From a bacterium (GTDB lineage: Bacteria; Desulfobacterota; GWC2-55-46; DRQE01), in contig JALUQR010000215.1 in assembly GCA_027017505.1 (NCBI GenBank), positions 1 through 7,204 of the forward strand: a stretch of 7,204 nucleotides of DNA, given 5' to 3'. This document shows, piece by piece, positions 1 to 7,178 of this stretch. The position numbers and the translations under genes were made by a program. The notes beneath the pieces were generated by a model that worked only from the letters and a program-made list of their open reading frames with translations, was not told where the DNA came from and made no database searches. The number at the start of each line of letters is the position of its first letter. The stretch's first letter is position 1.

Positions 1-1
1 C

Positions 2-193
2 ATGAAAAAGGCTGTGCTTAGAAGTGCAAATCCCATACTCTGTGCAAGGGCATTGCTGGGCATGGTCATGCACTACTGTATGCTTCAGGAGATATACGGG
101 TTCAAAAGGTTCATGGACTTTCCACAGGAAGAGGTCATAGACACATTCGTTGATGTCTTTATGAAGGGCATGTTAAAACAGGGGGGAAGATGA
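2..193 (+). CDS. TetR/AcrR-family transcriptional regulator, C-terminal part only (5' truncated by window edge)
   Basis: Only the last 63 or so residues are present. The reading frame is open to the left edge, so the ATG at position 2 is probably an internal methionine and the DNA-binding helix-turn-helix lies outside the window. What is visible is helical and typical of the end of the TetR ligand-binding/dimerisation domain: a hydrophobic helix with LLGMVMHYCMLQEIYG, then a KRFMDFPQEEVIDTFVDVF stretch ending in a short basic tail. Family members are usually about 190-210 residues, so roughly two thirds are missing. The stop codon overlaps the start of the outer-membrane factor gene (ATGA at 190-193), so this gene is co-transcribed with the efflux genes. 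By analogy with AcrR-type regulators it probably represses its own operon and responds to a pump substrate; that role is inferred. Family assignment rests on the C-terminal pattern and position, not on the diagnostic N-terminal domain. Confidence 0.78.
   Translation: MKKAVLRSANPILCARALLGMVMHYCMLQEIYGFKRFMDFPQEEVIDTFVDVFMKGMLKQGGR
180..189 (+). promoter_or_regulatory. Purine-rich ribosome binding site for the outer-membrane factor gene
   Basis: AGGGGGGAAG lies directly before two consecutive ATG codons at 190 and 193. The G-rich core (181-186) is 3 bases from the first ATG and 6 from the second, so the second may be the better-spaced start. The protein would differ by only one methionine. Confidence 0.5.
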
Positions 194-1518
194 TGGCACT
201 GAGGGCTCTCTTTGTGCTGGCATTTGTGGTTCTAACAGCAGGGGATGTGGGCTCAGAGGAGCTCACACTCCAGAGGCTCTGGCAGATGGCACTTAAAAAC
301 CACGAGGCACTGGCCATAGCAGAGGAAGGCCTGCAGCAGGCACACCTGGACATAAAAAGGGCATATTCGGTGCTCCTGCCGTCCCTCACACTTGAAAGCA
401 CCTACACAAGGTATTCAGAGGAAAAGAGGGTAAGCGGGTTTCTCATCCAGCCCGAGGATGCGGTAAGGTTTGAGGCAAGGGTTTCGCAGACCATATATGA
501 CGGAGGCAAGGAGTGGTCTCTTCTGAGACAGGCAAAAAAGAGGCTTAAGGTGGTAAGGCTACAGAGGGATACCGTAAGAGAGGCGGTACTGTTTGATGTA
601 TCCCTGGCATTCTTCAACCTTCTTAAGGCAGAAAAGGAGGTGGAGATAAGAAAGGCCTCGCTTAAGAGGGCGGAGGAGCACCTTAAAACCTCAAGGGCAC
701 TCTTTAAGGTGGGGCTTACAACAAGGGTGGATTTGCTCAGGGCAGAAACAGAGGTTGCGACAAAACAGACAGCCCTCATAGAGGCAGAGGCAGAGGTAAG
801 GGACGCACGGGCACTTTTAAAAAGGCTTACAGGATACAGCGGTGAGCTGAAGATAAAAGAGCCCGCAGAGGAGTTTATCATCGGTGGCACACCAGAAGAA
901 TTGTTCAGACTGGCACTTGAAAACAGAAAGGACTACAGACAGAAACTCATGGAAGAGGAGATTGCAAAAGAGGGGATTCGCTACGCAAAGGGTGAGTTTC
1001 TGCCATCACTGTCCGTAGACGGGGTGTACACATGGAGAGACCAGAGCCCTCGTACAAGTTTTTTCATAGAGGATACACTCTATGGCGGGCTCACCATAAG
1101 GCTACCCCTGTTTGAAGGAGGGCTGAGAATGGCAGAGCTCAGAAAGGCAAGAAGCATACTGCGCCAGAAAGAGCTTGAAAGATACTCTCTTAAGAGAAAC
1201 ATAAAACTTGAGATAACAAGGCTCTACAACGATATGGAAAAGATAGCCTCTCTCGTTGACGCACTCAAAAAGAGGCTTGAGTTCGCAAGGGAAAACTACC
1301 GAATGGCACTTAAACAGTACCGCCACGGCATAATACGCTCTGTGGACCTTGTTGATGCAGAAACACTGCTCGTTGACGCAGAGCTATCGCTTATGAACGC
1401 AAGGCTCGATTACAGGCTGGCCATACTTAGGCTTAAAAAGAGCACGGGTGTGCTCCTTGAAGAGGCACTGAAGAGGGTGCCTGAAGAGAGGAAAATAGAC
1501 CCACAGGTGGGAGAATGA
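190..1518 (+). CDS. TolC-family outer-membrane efflux protein
   Basis: This 442-residue protein is the outer-membrane channel/periplasmic tunnel of the tripartite pump. Residues 1-22 form a likely Sec signal peptide: a short start with Arg5, a hydrophobic core (LFVLAFVVL), and possible cleavage after VGS (22) or TAG (18). The mature part contains the two tandem halves of the OEP fold. Half one spans about 25-216 and half two about 235-425. Each starts with a helix, has a beta-strand segment opened by LPSL (63-66 and 271-274), then paired long helices. The repeat is easy to see: FKVGLTTRVDLLRAETE at 172-188 matches YRHGIIRSVDLVDAETL at 377-393, and YDGG (103-106) matches FEGG (308-311). Length fits the family (about 420-480). 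It overlaps the upstream tetR-type gene and the downstream adaptor gene by 4 bases each. Start 190 or 193 is equally possible. TolC-family identity is secure; the substrate is not shown. Confidence 0.95.
   Translation: MMALRALFVLAFVVLTAGDVGSEELTLQRLWQMALKNHEALAIAEEGLQQAHLDIKRAYSVLLPSLTLESTYTRYSEEKRVSGFLIQPEDAVRFEARVSQTIYDGGKEWSLLRQAKKRLKVVRLQRDTVREAVLFDVSLAFFNLLKAEKEVEIRKASLKRAEEHLKTSRALFKVGLTTRVDLLRAETEVATKQTALIEAEAEVRDARALLKRLTGYSGELKIKEPAEEFIIGGTPEELFRLALENRKDYRQKLMEEEIAKEGIRYAKGEFLPSLSVDGVYTWRDQSPRTSFFIEDTLYGGLTIRLPLFEGGLRMAELRKARSILRQKELERYSLKRNIKLEITRLYNDMEKIASLVDALKKRLEFARENYRMALKQYRHGIIRSVDLVDAETLLVDAELSLMNARLDYRLAILRLKKSTGVLLEEALKRVPEERKIDPQVGE
1505..1513 (+). promoter_or_regulatory. 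Ribosome binding site for the adaptor gene, better spaced for a second ATG
   Basis: AGGTGGGAG sits at the end of the outer-membrane factor gene. Its last base is 1 base from the ATG at 1515 but 7 bases from the in-frame ATG at 1521. The spacing favours 1521 as the main start; the ATG at 1515 overlaps the preceding stop codon and could be used by a terminating ribosome. Confidence 0.5.
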
Positions 1519-2588
1519 TAATGATAAAAGGTATCGTTTACTCTCTGGCTGTGCTCCTTACGCTTGCATCCTGCACCGCAGAAGAAAAGACCCAGCCCGT
1601 GGACGAAGATAAGCCCTACAGGGTAAGGGTTGTAAGGGCAGTGCCCAGGGATGTGCCCTCCACAGTGGAGCTTACCGCAACCCTCGAGCCAGACGAAGAG
1701 CTCATCCTGACCGCAGAGGTGGAGGGCACAATAGAGAGGATTCTAAGAGACGAGGGAGACAGGGTAAAAAAGGGTGAGCTACTTGCCCTCATGGATGAGG
1801 AGGACTTCACACTGCGCATAAAGCAGAAGAACGCAGAGCTCGAGAAGATAAAGGCAGAGCTTGAGTTTGCACAAAAGGAGCTTGAAAGAAGAAAGACACT
1901 GCTTGAAGAGGGCATGGTATCAAGGCAGGAGTACGAAAGCTTTCTTGCAAGGCGAGATAGCCTTGCATCCCTTAAAAGGGCTGTGGAGAGTGTTCTCAGA
2001 ATAGAGAGAAAAAGGCTTGAGGACTCACGCATCAGGGCACCATTCAATGGCATCATAGCGGAAAGATACATAACAGAGGGTAGCTATGTGCAGAAGGGTG
2101 AAAGACTGTTCAGGGTTCTGCGCATAGACCCCCTTAAGCTTACCATAAATGTGCCCGAACGATTGCTCACAAAGGTCAGAAAGGGACAGAAGGTTATCAT
2201 AAAGGTAGACCCCTACGAAAGAGAGTTTGAGGGCAGAATATACTTTACAAGCCCCTACATAAATAAGGCCACCAGAACCTTCCTTGCAAAGGCCCTTGTG
2301 AGAAATACCGAAGGGCTTCTCTATCCTGGTATATCAGCAGATGTAACGATAATAACCGCCACAATAAGGGGTGGTTTTGTGGTGCCAGAAAAGGCAGTAC
2401 TCTTCGATGAGGAGGGAAGAAAACTCTTTGTTGTGAAAGACCAGATTGCACAGAAGAGAACCGTCAAGGTTGCGGGAAGGTTTAAGGGAGAGGTTATAGT
2501 GGTTGAGGGTGTGAAAGAGGGAGAGCTCGTTGTGGTAGATGGAGCAACGGCACTGAGCGATGGTGCGAGGGTAAGGATAACAGAGTAG
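1515..2588 (+). CDS. RND efflux periplasmic adaptor (membrane fusion protein, HlyD/AcrA family), predicted lipoprotein
   Basis: This 357-residue protein bridges the inner-membrane pump and the outer-membrane channel. The N-terminus is a lipoprotein signal: Lys5, a hydrophobic stretch (residues 6-16), then lipobox L17-A18-S19-C20, so Cys20 should be lipidated and anchor the adaptor. Domains follow the AcrA order: first half of the lipoyl domain (about 64-97, with VEGTIERILRDEGDRVKKG), a short alpha-helical hairpin (about 98-171, charged and coiled-coil-like), second lipoyl half (about 172-206, RAPFNGIIAERYITEGSYV), a beta-barrel (about 207-283, including YPGISADVTI at 270-279), and a membrane-proximal domain (about 284-357). 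Length is typical. The start at 1515 forms an ATGA overlap with the previous stop; ATG 1521 has better Shine-Dalgarno spacing and would shorten the signal by two residues. Family is certain from layout and context; cargo is unknown. Confidence 0.95.
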   Translation: MIMIKGIVYSLAVLLTLASCTAEEKTQPVDEDKPYRVRVVRAVPRDVPSTVELTATLEPDEELILTAEVEGTIERILRDEGDRVKKGELLALMDEEDFTLRIKQKNAELEKIKAELEFAQKELERRKTLLEEGMVSRQEYESFLARRDSLASLKRAVESVLRIERKRLEDSRIRAPFNGIIAERYITEGSYVQKGERLFRVLRIDPLKLTINVPERLLTKVRKGQKVIIKVDPYEREFEGRIYFTSPYINKATRTFLAKALVRNTEGLLYPGISADVTIITATIRGGFVVPEKAVLFDEEGRKLFVVKDQIAQKRTVKVAGRFKGEVIVVEGVKEGELVVVDGATALSDGARVRITE

Positions 2589-2590
2589 TT

Positions 2591-5500
2591 ATGTTTCTGC
2601 CAGAGTTTGCCATAAGAAGGCCTGTTACCACCTTCATGTTCATATGTGCCATAACGGTATTTGGCATAATAGGGTTTCTGCGCCTCGGTATAGACCAGTA
2701 CCCGAGGGTGGAGTTTCCAGTGGTAACGGTTACGACCCTCATGGAGGGTGCAAGCCCTGAGGTGATGGAGGAGACCGTAACCGACATCATAGAGGAAGAG
2801 GTTGCCACCATAGAGGGTATAAGGAACCTTTCCAGCATATCCTCCCACGGTGCATCGGTAATCATAGTGGAGTTCGAGATGGAAAGGGACATAGACCTTG
2901 CAACCCAGGATGTAAGGGATAAGGTTGGTGCCATAATAAACAGGCTTCCCGAAGAGGCGGAAAGACCCGTTGTGGGCAAGCTGGACATTACAGCACAGCC
3001 TGTAATGTGGATAGCGGTATACGGTTCGAGGCCAATTGTGGAGCTTACAAGCTATGCAGAGGATGTGCTGAAACCCAGAATAGAGACAATAAAAGGGGTG
3101 GGCTCCATAATACTCGGTGGAGAGCGCAAGAGAACCATAAGGATATGGCTTGATAGAACAAGGCTTGAGGCAAAGAATATAAGCGTTGATGAGGTTGTCT
3201 CTGCACTCAGAAGAGAGCATGTGGAGGTGCCCGGGGGGTGGCTTAAGAGCAGTGAGGTGGAGTTCAGCATAAAGATAGAGGGCGAGTTCGAAAGGGTAAG
3301 GGACTTCAACAACCTCATTATAGCCTACAGGGATGGCTATCCCATAAGGCTTGCTGATGTGGGCTATGTGGAAGACGGGCTTGAGGACAGGCGAACCCTT
3401 GCACGATACAACGGTATGCCAGCGGTGGGACTGGGTATAAGAAAAAAGCCAGGGGCAAATACCGTGGAGCTTGCACAGGCTGTAAGGGAGAGACTCAAAG
3501 AGTTACAGCCTGAGCTACCCGCAGGCATAAAGGCAGAGGTGGCATTTGATGCGTCCACATTCATAAAGGACAGCATGGATGAGATGGAGTTTGCCCTCAT
3601 TGTCGGAGGAGTGCTCGCAATGGTTGTGGTGTTTCTGTTCCTGAGAAACTTATCCGCAACCATAATAACGGGTATCACCATACCTGTGGCCATAACAGGC
3701 ACATTCGTGTTTCTCTACTTTATGGGCTTTACACTCAACACCATGACCATGCTGGGGCTCACCCTTGCCATAGGGCTCGTCATAGACGATGCAATAATAG
3801 TGATAGAGAGCATATACCGCAAAAAAGAAGAGGGACTTGACAGAACAGAGTCTGCAAGATGGGGTACACAGGAGATAGCCTTTGCAGCAATGGCTGCAAC
3901 ATTCTCCCTTACAGCGGTCTTCACCCCTGTCGCATTCATGAAGGGCATTGTGGGAAGCTTCTTCTACGAGTTCGGGCTTACAGTTGCAGTGGCAGTGCTC
4001 ATATCCCTGTTTATCGCACTAACATTTACACCCATGGCGTCATCCAGGTTCCTGGGTGAGACAAACAGAGAGTCCACATTCCATAAAACCATGGACACAT
4101 TCTACCGCACCATAGAAAGGCTCTACATGAGGGTTCTCTGCTGGGCTCTTACACACAGGCTTTTTGTGGTTCTGGTTGCACTCGTACTTTTTACGGTAAG
4201 CCTTGTTCTGTGGAACCTTATAGGAAAGGAGTTCATACCCGGGCATGATCAGTCCCGCTTTATGGTGAGGTTTGAAACCCCCGTGGGCTCATCCATAGAC
4301 TATACGGACAGGAAACTCCGAAGAAACGAAGAGATAGTGAGTGCCCTTCCAGAGGTGGAGGGTTTTCTCGGTGCCATAGGCATAGGCGAGAGTACAAGCG
4401 TGCACAAGGGGCTTATGTTCATAAGGCTTGTGCCAAAGTCCGAGAGGGAAAGAAGCCAGCATGAGGTTATGTCTTATCTAAGGGAAAGGTTCAACGAGGA
4501 GCCTGGCATGAGGGCGTTCGTTGAGCCCCTGGTGTTTGGCTTTGGGGCAAGAAGAGGCCCCCCACTTGAGTTCATAATAAAGGGGCCATCCATAGAGGGG
4601 CTCGGTGTGTACTCACGGAAGATAGCGGAAAGGTTCTCCCGCATAGAGGGTATAGTGGATGTGGATACAGACTTTGAGATGGGGCTTCCAGAACTCAGGG
4701 TGAAGATAGACCGCGAGAGGGCAAGAGAGCTCGGTGTGGATGCCACAACCATTGCAAACACCATAGGAACACTCATAGGTGGAAGGGATGTGGTAAAGTA
4801 CAGGGAGGGAGGAAAACAGTACGATGTCAGGGTGAAGCTTGTCTCAGGCCAGAGGGATACACCCTCGGACATAGAGAGGCTGTTTGTAAAGACCCCTGAA
4901 GGAGTGCCCGTGAAGCTTTCAAGCCTTGTAACAGTTGAGGAGGGCTCTGCCCCGAGTGTTATAAACCGCAGGGACAGGGAACGCAGTGTAACCATATTTG
5001 CAAACACCACGGGCACCAAGACCCTGGGCTCTGCCATAGAGGACATAAAGAGAATAGCAGAGGAGGTGCTTCCCGAGGGCTACACCACACGCCTTGGCGG
5101 AAGGGCAGAGCTCATGGTGGAAAGCATACAGAGCATGCTCTTTGCCTTCTTCCTGGCAGTGCTCATAACATACATGGTGCTTGCCTCACAGTTTGAAAGC
5201 TTCGTACATCCATTCACCGTTATGCTTGCCCTTCCACTGAGCATGGTTGGAGCCCTGGGACTGCTGTGGATAACAGACAACACCATAAACATATACAGCC
5301 TTATAGGCATAACCCTTCTTGTAGGGCTTGTTACAAAAAACTCCATACTCCTTGTGGACTATGCCAACAGGCTCAGAACGAGGGGTGTATCTTCGTTTGA
5401 TGCTGTAAAGGGGGCAGGCTCTGTAAGGTTAAGGCCAATCCTTATGACCGCATTTTCCACCATATTCGGGGTACTGCCCACTGCCATAGGGGTGGGCCCT

Positions 5501-5629
5501 GGCAGTGAGGTAAGGGCTCCAATGGCAATTGCCACCATAGGAGGGCTGTTTGCATCAACATTGTTAACACTTGTGGTCGTGCCTGTGGTATATACAATTA
5601 TAGACCAGTTGAGGAGGAAGGAAAGATGA
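2591..5629 (+). CDS. RND-family efflux pump, inner-membrane permease (AcrB/HAE-type)
   Basis: This 1012-residue proton-driven pump would act as a trimer in the inner membrane with a large periplasmic porter domain. The fold is a tandem duplication. TM1 is at about 12-31, then periplasmic loop 1 (32-330), TM2-6 (about 334-351, 357-378, 384-406, 430-450, 460-484), TM7 (521-543), loop 2 (545-845) and TM8-12 (about 847-867, 872-894, 899-925, 945-968, 977-1003). The proton relay is intact: GLVIDDAIIVIE in TM4 gives D399-D400, TM10 has K916 in GLVTKNSILLVDY, and TM11 has R946 and T953 in RLRPILMT, matching AcrB D407/D408, K940, R971 and T978. The TM4 Asp pair argues for the drug/hydrophobe HAE branch over CusA-like metal pumps, which have an Asp-Ala there. 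It is slightly shorter than AcrB (1049). The start lies 2 bases after the adaptor stop and lacks a strong Shine-Dalgarno (AAGGA is 13 bases away), suggesting coupled re-initiation. Substrate is unknown. Confidence 0.97.
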   Translation: MFLPEFAIRRPVTTFMFICAITVFGIIGFLRLGIDQYPRVEFPVVTVTTLMEGASPEVMEETVTDIIEEEVATIEGIRNLSSISSHGASVIIVEFEMERDIDLATQDVRDKVGAIINRLPEEAERPVVGKLDITAQPVMWIAVYGSRPIVELTSYAEDVLKPRIETIKGVGSIILGGERKRTIRIWLDRTRLEAKNISVDEVVSALRREHVEVPGGWLKSSEVEFSIKIEGEFERVRDFNNLIIAYRDGYPIRLADVGYVEDGLEDRRTLARYNGMPAVGLGIRKKPGANTVELAQAVRERLKELQPELPAGIKAEVAFDASTFIKDSMDEMEFALIVGGVLAMVVVFLFLRNLSATIITGITIPVAITGTFVFLYFMGFTLNTMTMLGLTLAIGLVIDDAIIVIESIYRKKEEGLDRTESARWGTQEIAFAAMAATFSLTAVFTPVAFMKGIVGSFFYEFGLTVAVAVLISLFIALTFTPMASSRFLGETNRESTFHKTMDTFYRTIERLYMRVLCWALTHRLFVVLVALVLFTVSLVLWNLIGKEFIPGHDQSRFMVRFETPVGSSIDYTDRKLRRNEEIVSALPEVEGFLGAIGIGESTSVHKGLMFIRLVPKSERERSQHEVMSYLRERFNEEPGMRAFVEPLVFGFGARRGPPLEFIIKGPSIEGLGVYSRKIAERFSRIEGIVDVDTDFEMGLPELRVKIDRERARELGVDATTIANTIGTLIGGRDVVKYREGGKQYDVRVKLVSGQRDTPSDIERLFVKTPEGVPVKLSSLVTVEEGSAPSVINRRDRERSVTIFANTTGTKTLGSAIEDIKRIAEEVLPEGYTTRLGGRAELMVESIQSMLFAFFLAVLITYMVLASQFESFVHPFTVMLALPLSMVGALGLLWITDNTINIYSLIGITLLVGLVTKNSILLVDYANRLRTRGVSSFDAVKGAGSVRLRPILMTAFSTIFGVLPTAIGVGPGSEVRAPMAIATIGGLFASTLLTLVVVPVVYTIIDQLRRKER
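5611..5620 (+). promoter_or_regulatory. Strong ribosome binding site for nrdR inside the end of the pump gene
   Basis: GAGGAGGAAG encodes part of the Arg/Lys-rich C-terminus of the pump and also supplies a strong Shine-Dalgarno. The GAGGAGG core (5611-5617) is 8 bases before the ATG at 5626, so nrdR can recruit its own ribosomes even though its start overlaps the pump stop codon. This supports the chosen start. Confidence 0.7.
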
Positions 5630-6090
5630 GGTGTCCCTTCTGTGGACATACGGAGGACAGGGTCATAGACTCACGGCTCTCACAGGATGGCAGTGTTACA
5701 AGAAGGAGAAGGGAATGTCTTAAGTGCTCCAAGAGGTTTACCACCTACGAGCGTGTTGAGGAGATGCTTCCCATGGTGATAAAAAAAGACGGCACAAGAG
5801 AGCCCTTTGACCGAACGAAGATACTGACAGGCATAAAAAAGGCCTGCGAGAAAAGACCCGTAAGCATGGATGCCATAGAACAGGCAATAGACCGCATTGA
5901 GGCACGCTTCATAGAAAGCGGAGAAAAGGAGATACCCTCTTCTGCCATAGGAGAGGCTGTGATGGATGCCTTAAGGGCACTCGATGAGGTTGCCTATGTG
6001 AGGTTTGCCTCTGTGTATCGGGAGTTCAGGGACATAAACGAGTTCATGAAGGAACTCAAGGAACTTCTCCACACAAAGAAGAAGCGATGA
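5626..6090 (+). CDS. nrdR: NrdR, ATP/dATP-dependent repressor of ribonucleotide reductase genes
   Basis: The 154-residue protein matches NrdR in length and layout. An N-terminal zinc ribbon carries the four cysteines C3, C6, C31 and C34 (MRCPFCG then ECLKCSKRFTTYER), with the basic RRRRE run at 26-30 expected to help contact DNA. An ATP-cone follows (about 49-139), starting PMVIKKDGTREPFDRTKI and ending in the family's DEVAYVRFASVYREF (119-133). In known NrdRs the cone senses ATP versus dATP and controls binding to NrdR boxes upstream of nrd operons. No NrdR box was recognised in this window, and its targets presumably lie elsewhere. The gene is joined to the pump gene by ATGA at 5626-5629 and to ribD by ATGA at 6087-6090. 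nrdR next to ribD is a common arrangement; lying behind an efflux pump is less usual. No residue looks missing. Confidence 0.97.
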   Translation: MRCPFCGHTEDRVIDSRLSQDGSVTRRRRECLKCSKRFTTYERVEEMLPMVIKKDGTREPFDRTKILTGIKKACEKRPVSMDAIEQAIDRIEARFIESGEKEIPSSAIGEAVMDALRALDEVAYVRFASVYREFRDINEFMKELKELLHTKKKR

Positions 6091-7178
6091 GCCATGAGGA
6101 GTTCATGAACACAGCCCTCAGGCTTGCCCGAAGGGGCCTTGGCAGAACAAGACCCAACCCGCCTGTGGGAGCTGTGGTGGTTAAAGACGGTGTGGTGGTT
6201 GGCAGGGGCTACCACAGAAGGGCTGGCACACCACATGCAGAGGTAATAGCCCTTGAGGAGGCTGGCAGAAGGGCAGAGGGCGCAACCCTCTATGTAACCC
6301 TTGAGCCGTGTTGCCACCACGGCAGAACCCCTCCGTGTGTGTCTGCCATAATCCGTGCAGGCATAAGGCATGTGGTTGTGGGCTCTGTTGACCCGAACCC
6401 GCGTGTAAACCACAGGGGTATAAGGGCACTTGAAAGGGCAGGCATAGAGGTATCAACAGGAATACTCAGGGAAAGGTGCGATGAGCTCATAGAGTTTTAC
6501 AGAAAATACATAACCACAGGCATACCCTTTGTAACACTCAAACTTGCCCTGAGCCTTGATGGAAGAATAGCAACAAAATATGGGGATTCACGCTGGATAA
6601 CATCCCGTGCGTCAAGAAGGTATGTCCACAGACTGAGAGATATCCATGACTGCGTTATGGTGGGCTCTGGCACACTCAGAAGGGATGACCCTGAACTTAC
6701 GGTAAGGCTTCTTAAGGGCAGAAACCCCGCAAGGGCTGTGGTTGCAGAAACACTCAACCTCAAACACTCCTTTAAGCTCTTCAGGGACGATGGCACAGAA
6801 CGGTTCGTGTTCACCACAGAAGATGCGGACAGCACAAGAAAAAGGGGGTTTGAAAGGCTCGGTGTGAGTGTTATAACCCTTAAGAGAACAGAAGATGGGG
6901 TGAGTATGAAAGAGGTGCTCAAAGAGCTTGGAAAAAGGGGTATAACAAGTGTTATCATAGAGGGTGGAAGCAGACTTGCCACCTCTGTGCTCAAAGAGGG
7001 GCTTGCAGACAGGGTGATATTCTTTCTTGCACCCGTCATTATAGGTGGCGATGGCATACCTGTCGTAAGGGGACTTGGCACAGAGGACATCAAGCACGCT
7101 TTAAGACTCAAGGGGCTCAGGATAAGACGCTTTGAAGATGACATAATGGTGGAGGCAACACCGTGTTTACAGGAATAG
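6087..7178 (+). CDS. ribD: RibD, bifunctional pyrimidine deaminase / uracil reductase of riboflavin synthesis
   Basis: This 363-residue cytoplasmic enzyme performs two successive steps after GTP cyclohydrolase II: deamination of the 2,5-diamino pyrimidinone ribosyl phosphate, then NADPH-dependent reduction of the ribosyl chain. The deaminase domain (about 1-142) has the zinc site H50-A51-E52 plus C75 and C84 in PCCHHGRTPPC (74-84), with E52 as the expected proton shuttle. NPPVGAVVV (24-32) and VDPNPRVNHRGI (101-112) are also family motifs; H109 stands where glycine or a small residue is more usual. The reductase domain (about 146-363) begins PFVTLKLALSLDGRIA and contains GDSRWITS (166-173), VGSGTLRRDDP (192-202), IIEGGSRLA (290-298) and APVIIGGDG (315-323). 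Length is typical (about 360-370). ATG 6087 overlaps the nrdR stop, has only a weak AAGAAG upstream, and gives the usual MSHEEFM-type beginning, so it is preferred. The 3' end overlaps ribE by 16 bases. Confidence 0.97.
   Translation: MSHEEFMNTALRLARRGLGRTRPNPPVGAVVVKDGVVVGRGYHRRAGTPHAEVIALEEAGRRAEGATLYVTLEPCCHHGRTPPCVSAIIRAGIRHVVVGSVDPNPRVNHRGIRALERAGIEVSTGILRERCDELIEFYRKYITTGIPFVTLKLALSLDGRIATKYGDSRWITSRASRRYVHRLRDIHDCVMVGSGTLRRDDPELTVRLLKGRNPARAVVAETLNLKHSFKLFRDDGTERFVFTTEDADSTRKRGFERLGVSVITLKRTEDGVSMKEVLKELGKRGITSVIIEGGSRLATSVLKEGLADRVIFFLAPVIIGGDGIPVVRGLGTEDIKHALRLKGLRIRRFEDDIMVEATPCLQE
7148..7155 (+). promoter_or_regulatory. Ribosome binding site for ribE inside ribD
   Basis: GGTGGAGG ends 7 bases before the GTG at 7163, ideal spacing. 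It decides the GTG start, since no ATG in that frame lies between it and the window end. Confidence 0.7.

Noticed and set aside
172..393. Recent gene duplication in the outer-membrane factor
   Set aside because: The similar segments (residues 172-188 and 377-393) are the ancient two-fold repeat of all TolC-family proteins and are diverged, so this is not a recent event.
402..890. Minus-strand open frame of 162 codons
   Set aside because: It is antisense to the outer-membrane factor coding region, with Ser/Ala/Leu-rich composition and no recognisable domain.
2560..2600. Possible promoter or regulatory gap between adaptor and pump genes
   Set aside because: Only 2 bases separate the genes, and I see no convincing -35/-10 pair or hairpin. 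Translational coupling explains the junction.
2321..3220. Minus-strand open frame of about 299 codons
   Set aside because: It lies opposite the adaptor end and the pump start, both certain genes. Its translation is rich in Tyr, Cys and His with no recognisable domain. It is a by-product of plus-strand codon bias, where reverse-strand stop codons are rare.
3859..4059. Plus-strand frame of 66 codons inside the pump gene
   Set aside because: It is out of frame within a conserved transmembrane part of the pump and has no supporting features.
4474..5046. Minus-strand open frame of 190 codons
   Set aside because: It is the antisense of the pump's second periplasmic loop. The product is Ser/Thr/Pro-rich low-complexity sequence typical of shadow frames.
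5560..5640. Possible terminator separating the efflux genes from nrdR
   Set aside because: There is no stem-loop followed by a T-run; the coding sequences overlap and a strong Shine-Dalgarno for nrdR occupies the region.
6497..7144. Minus-strand open frame of 215 codons
   Set aside because: It lies wholly inside ribD, is Ser/Leu-rich with no motif, and has no sign of its own ribosome site. ribD is intact on the plus strand.
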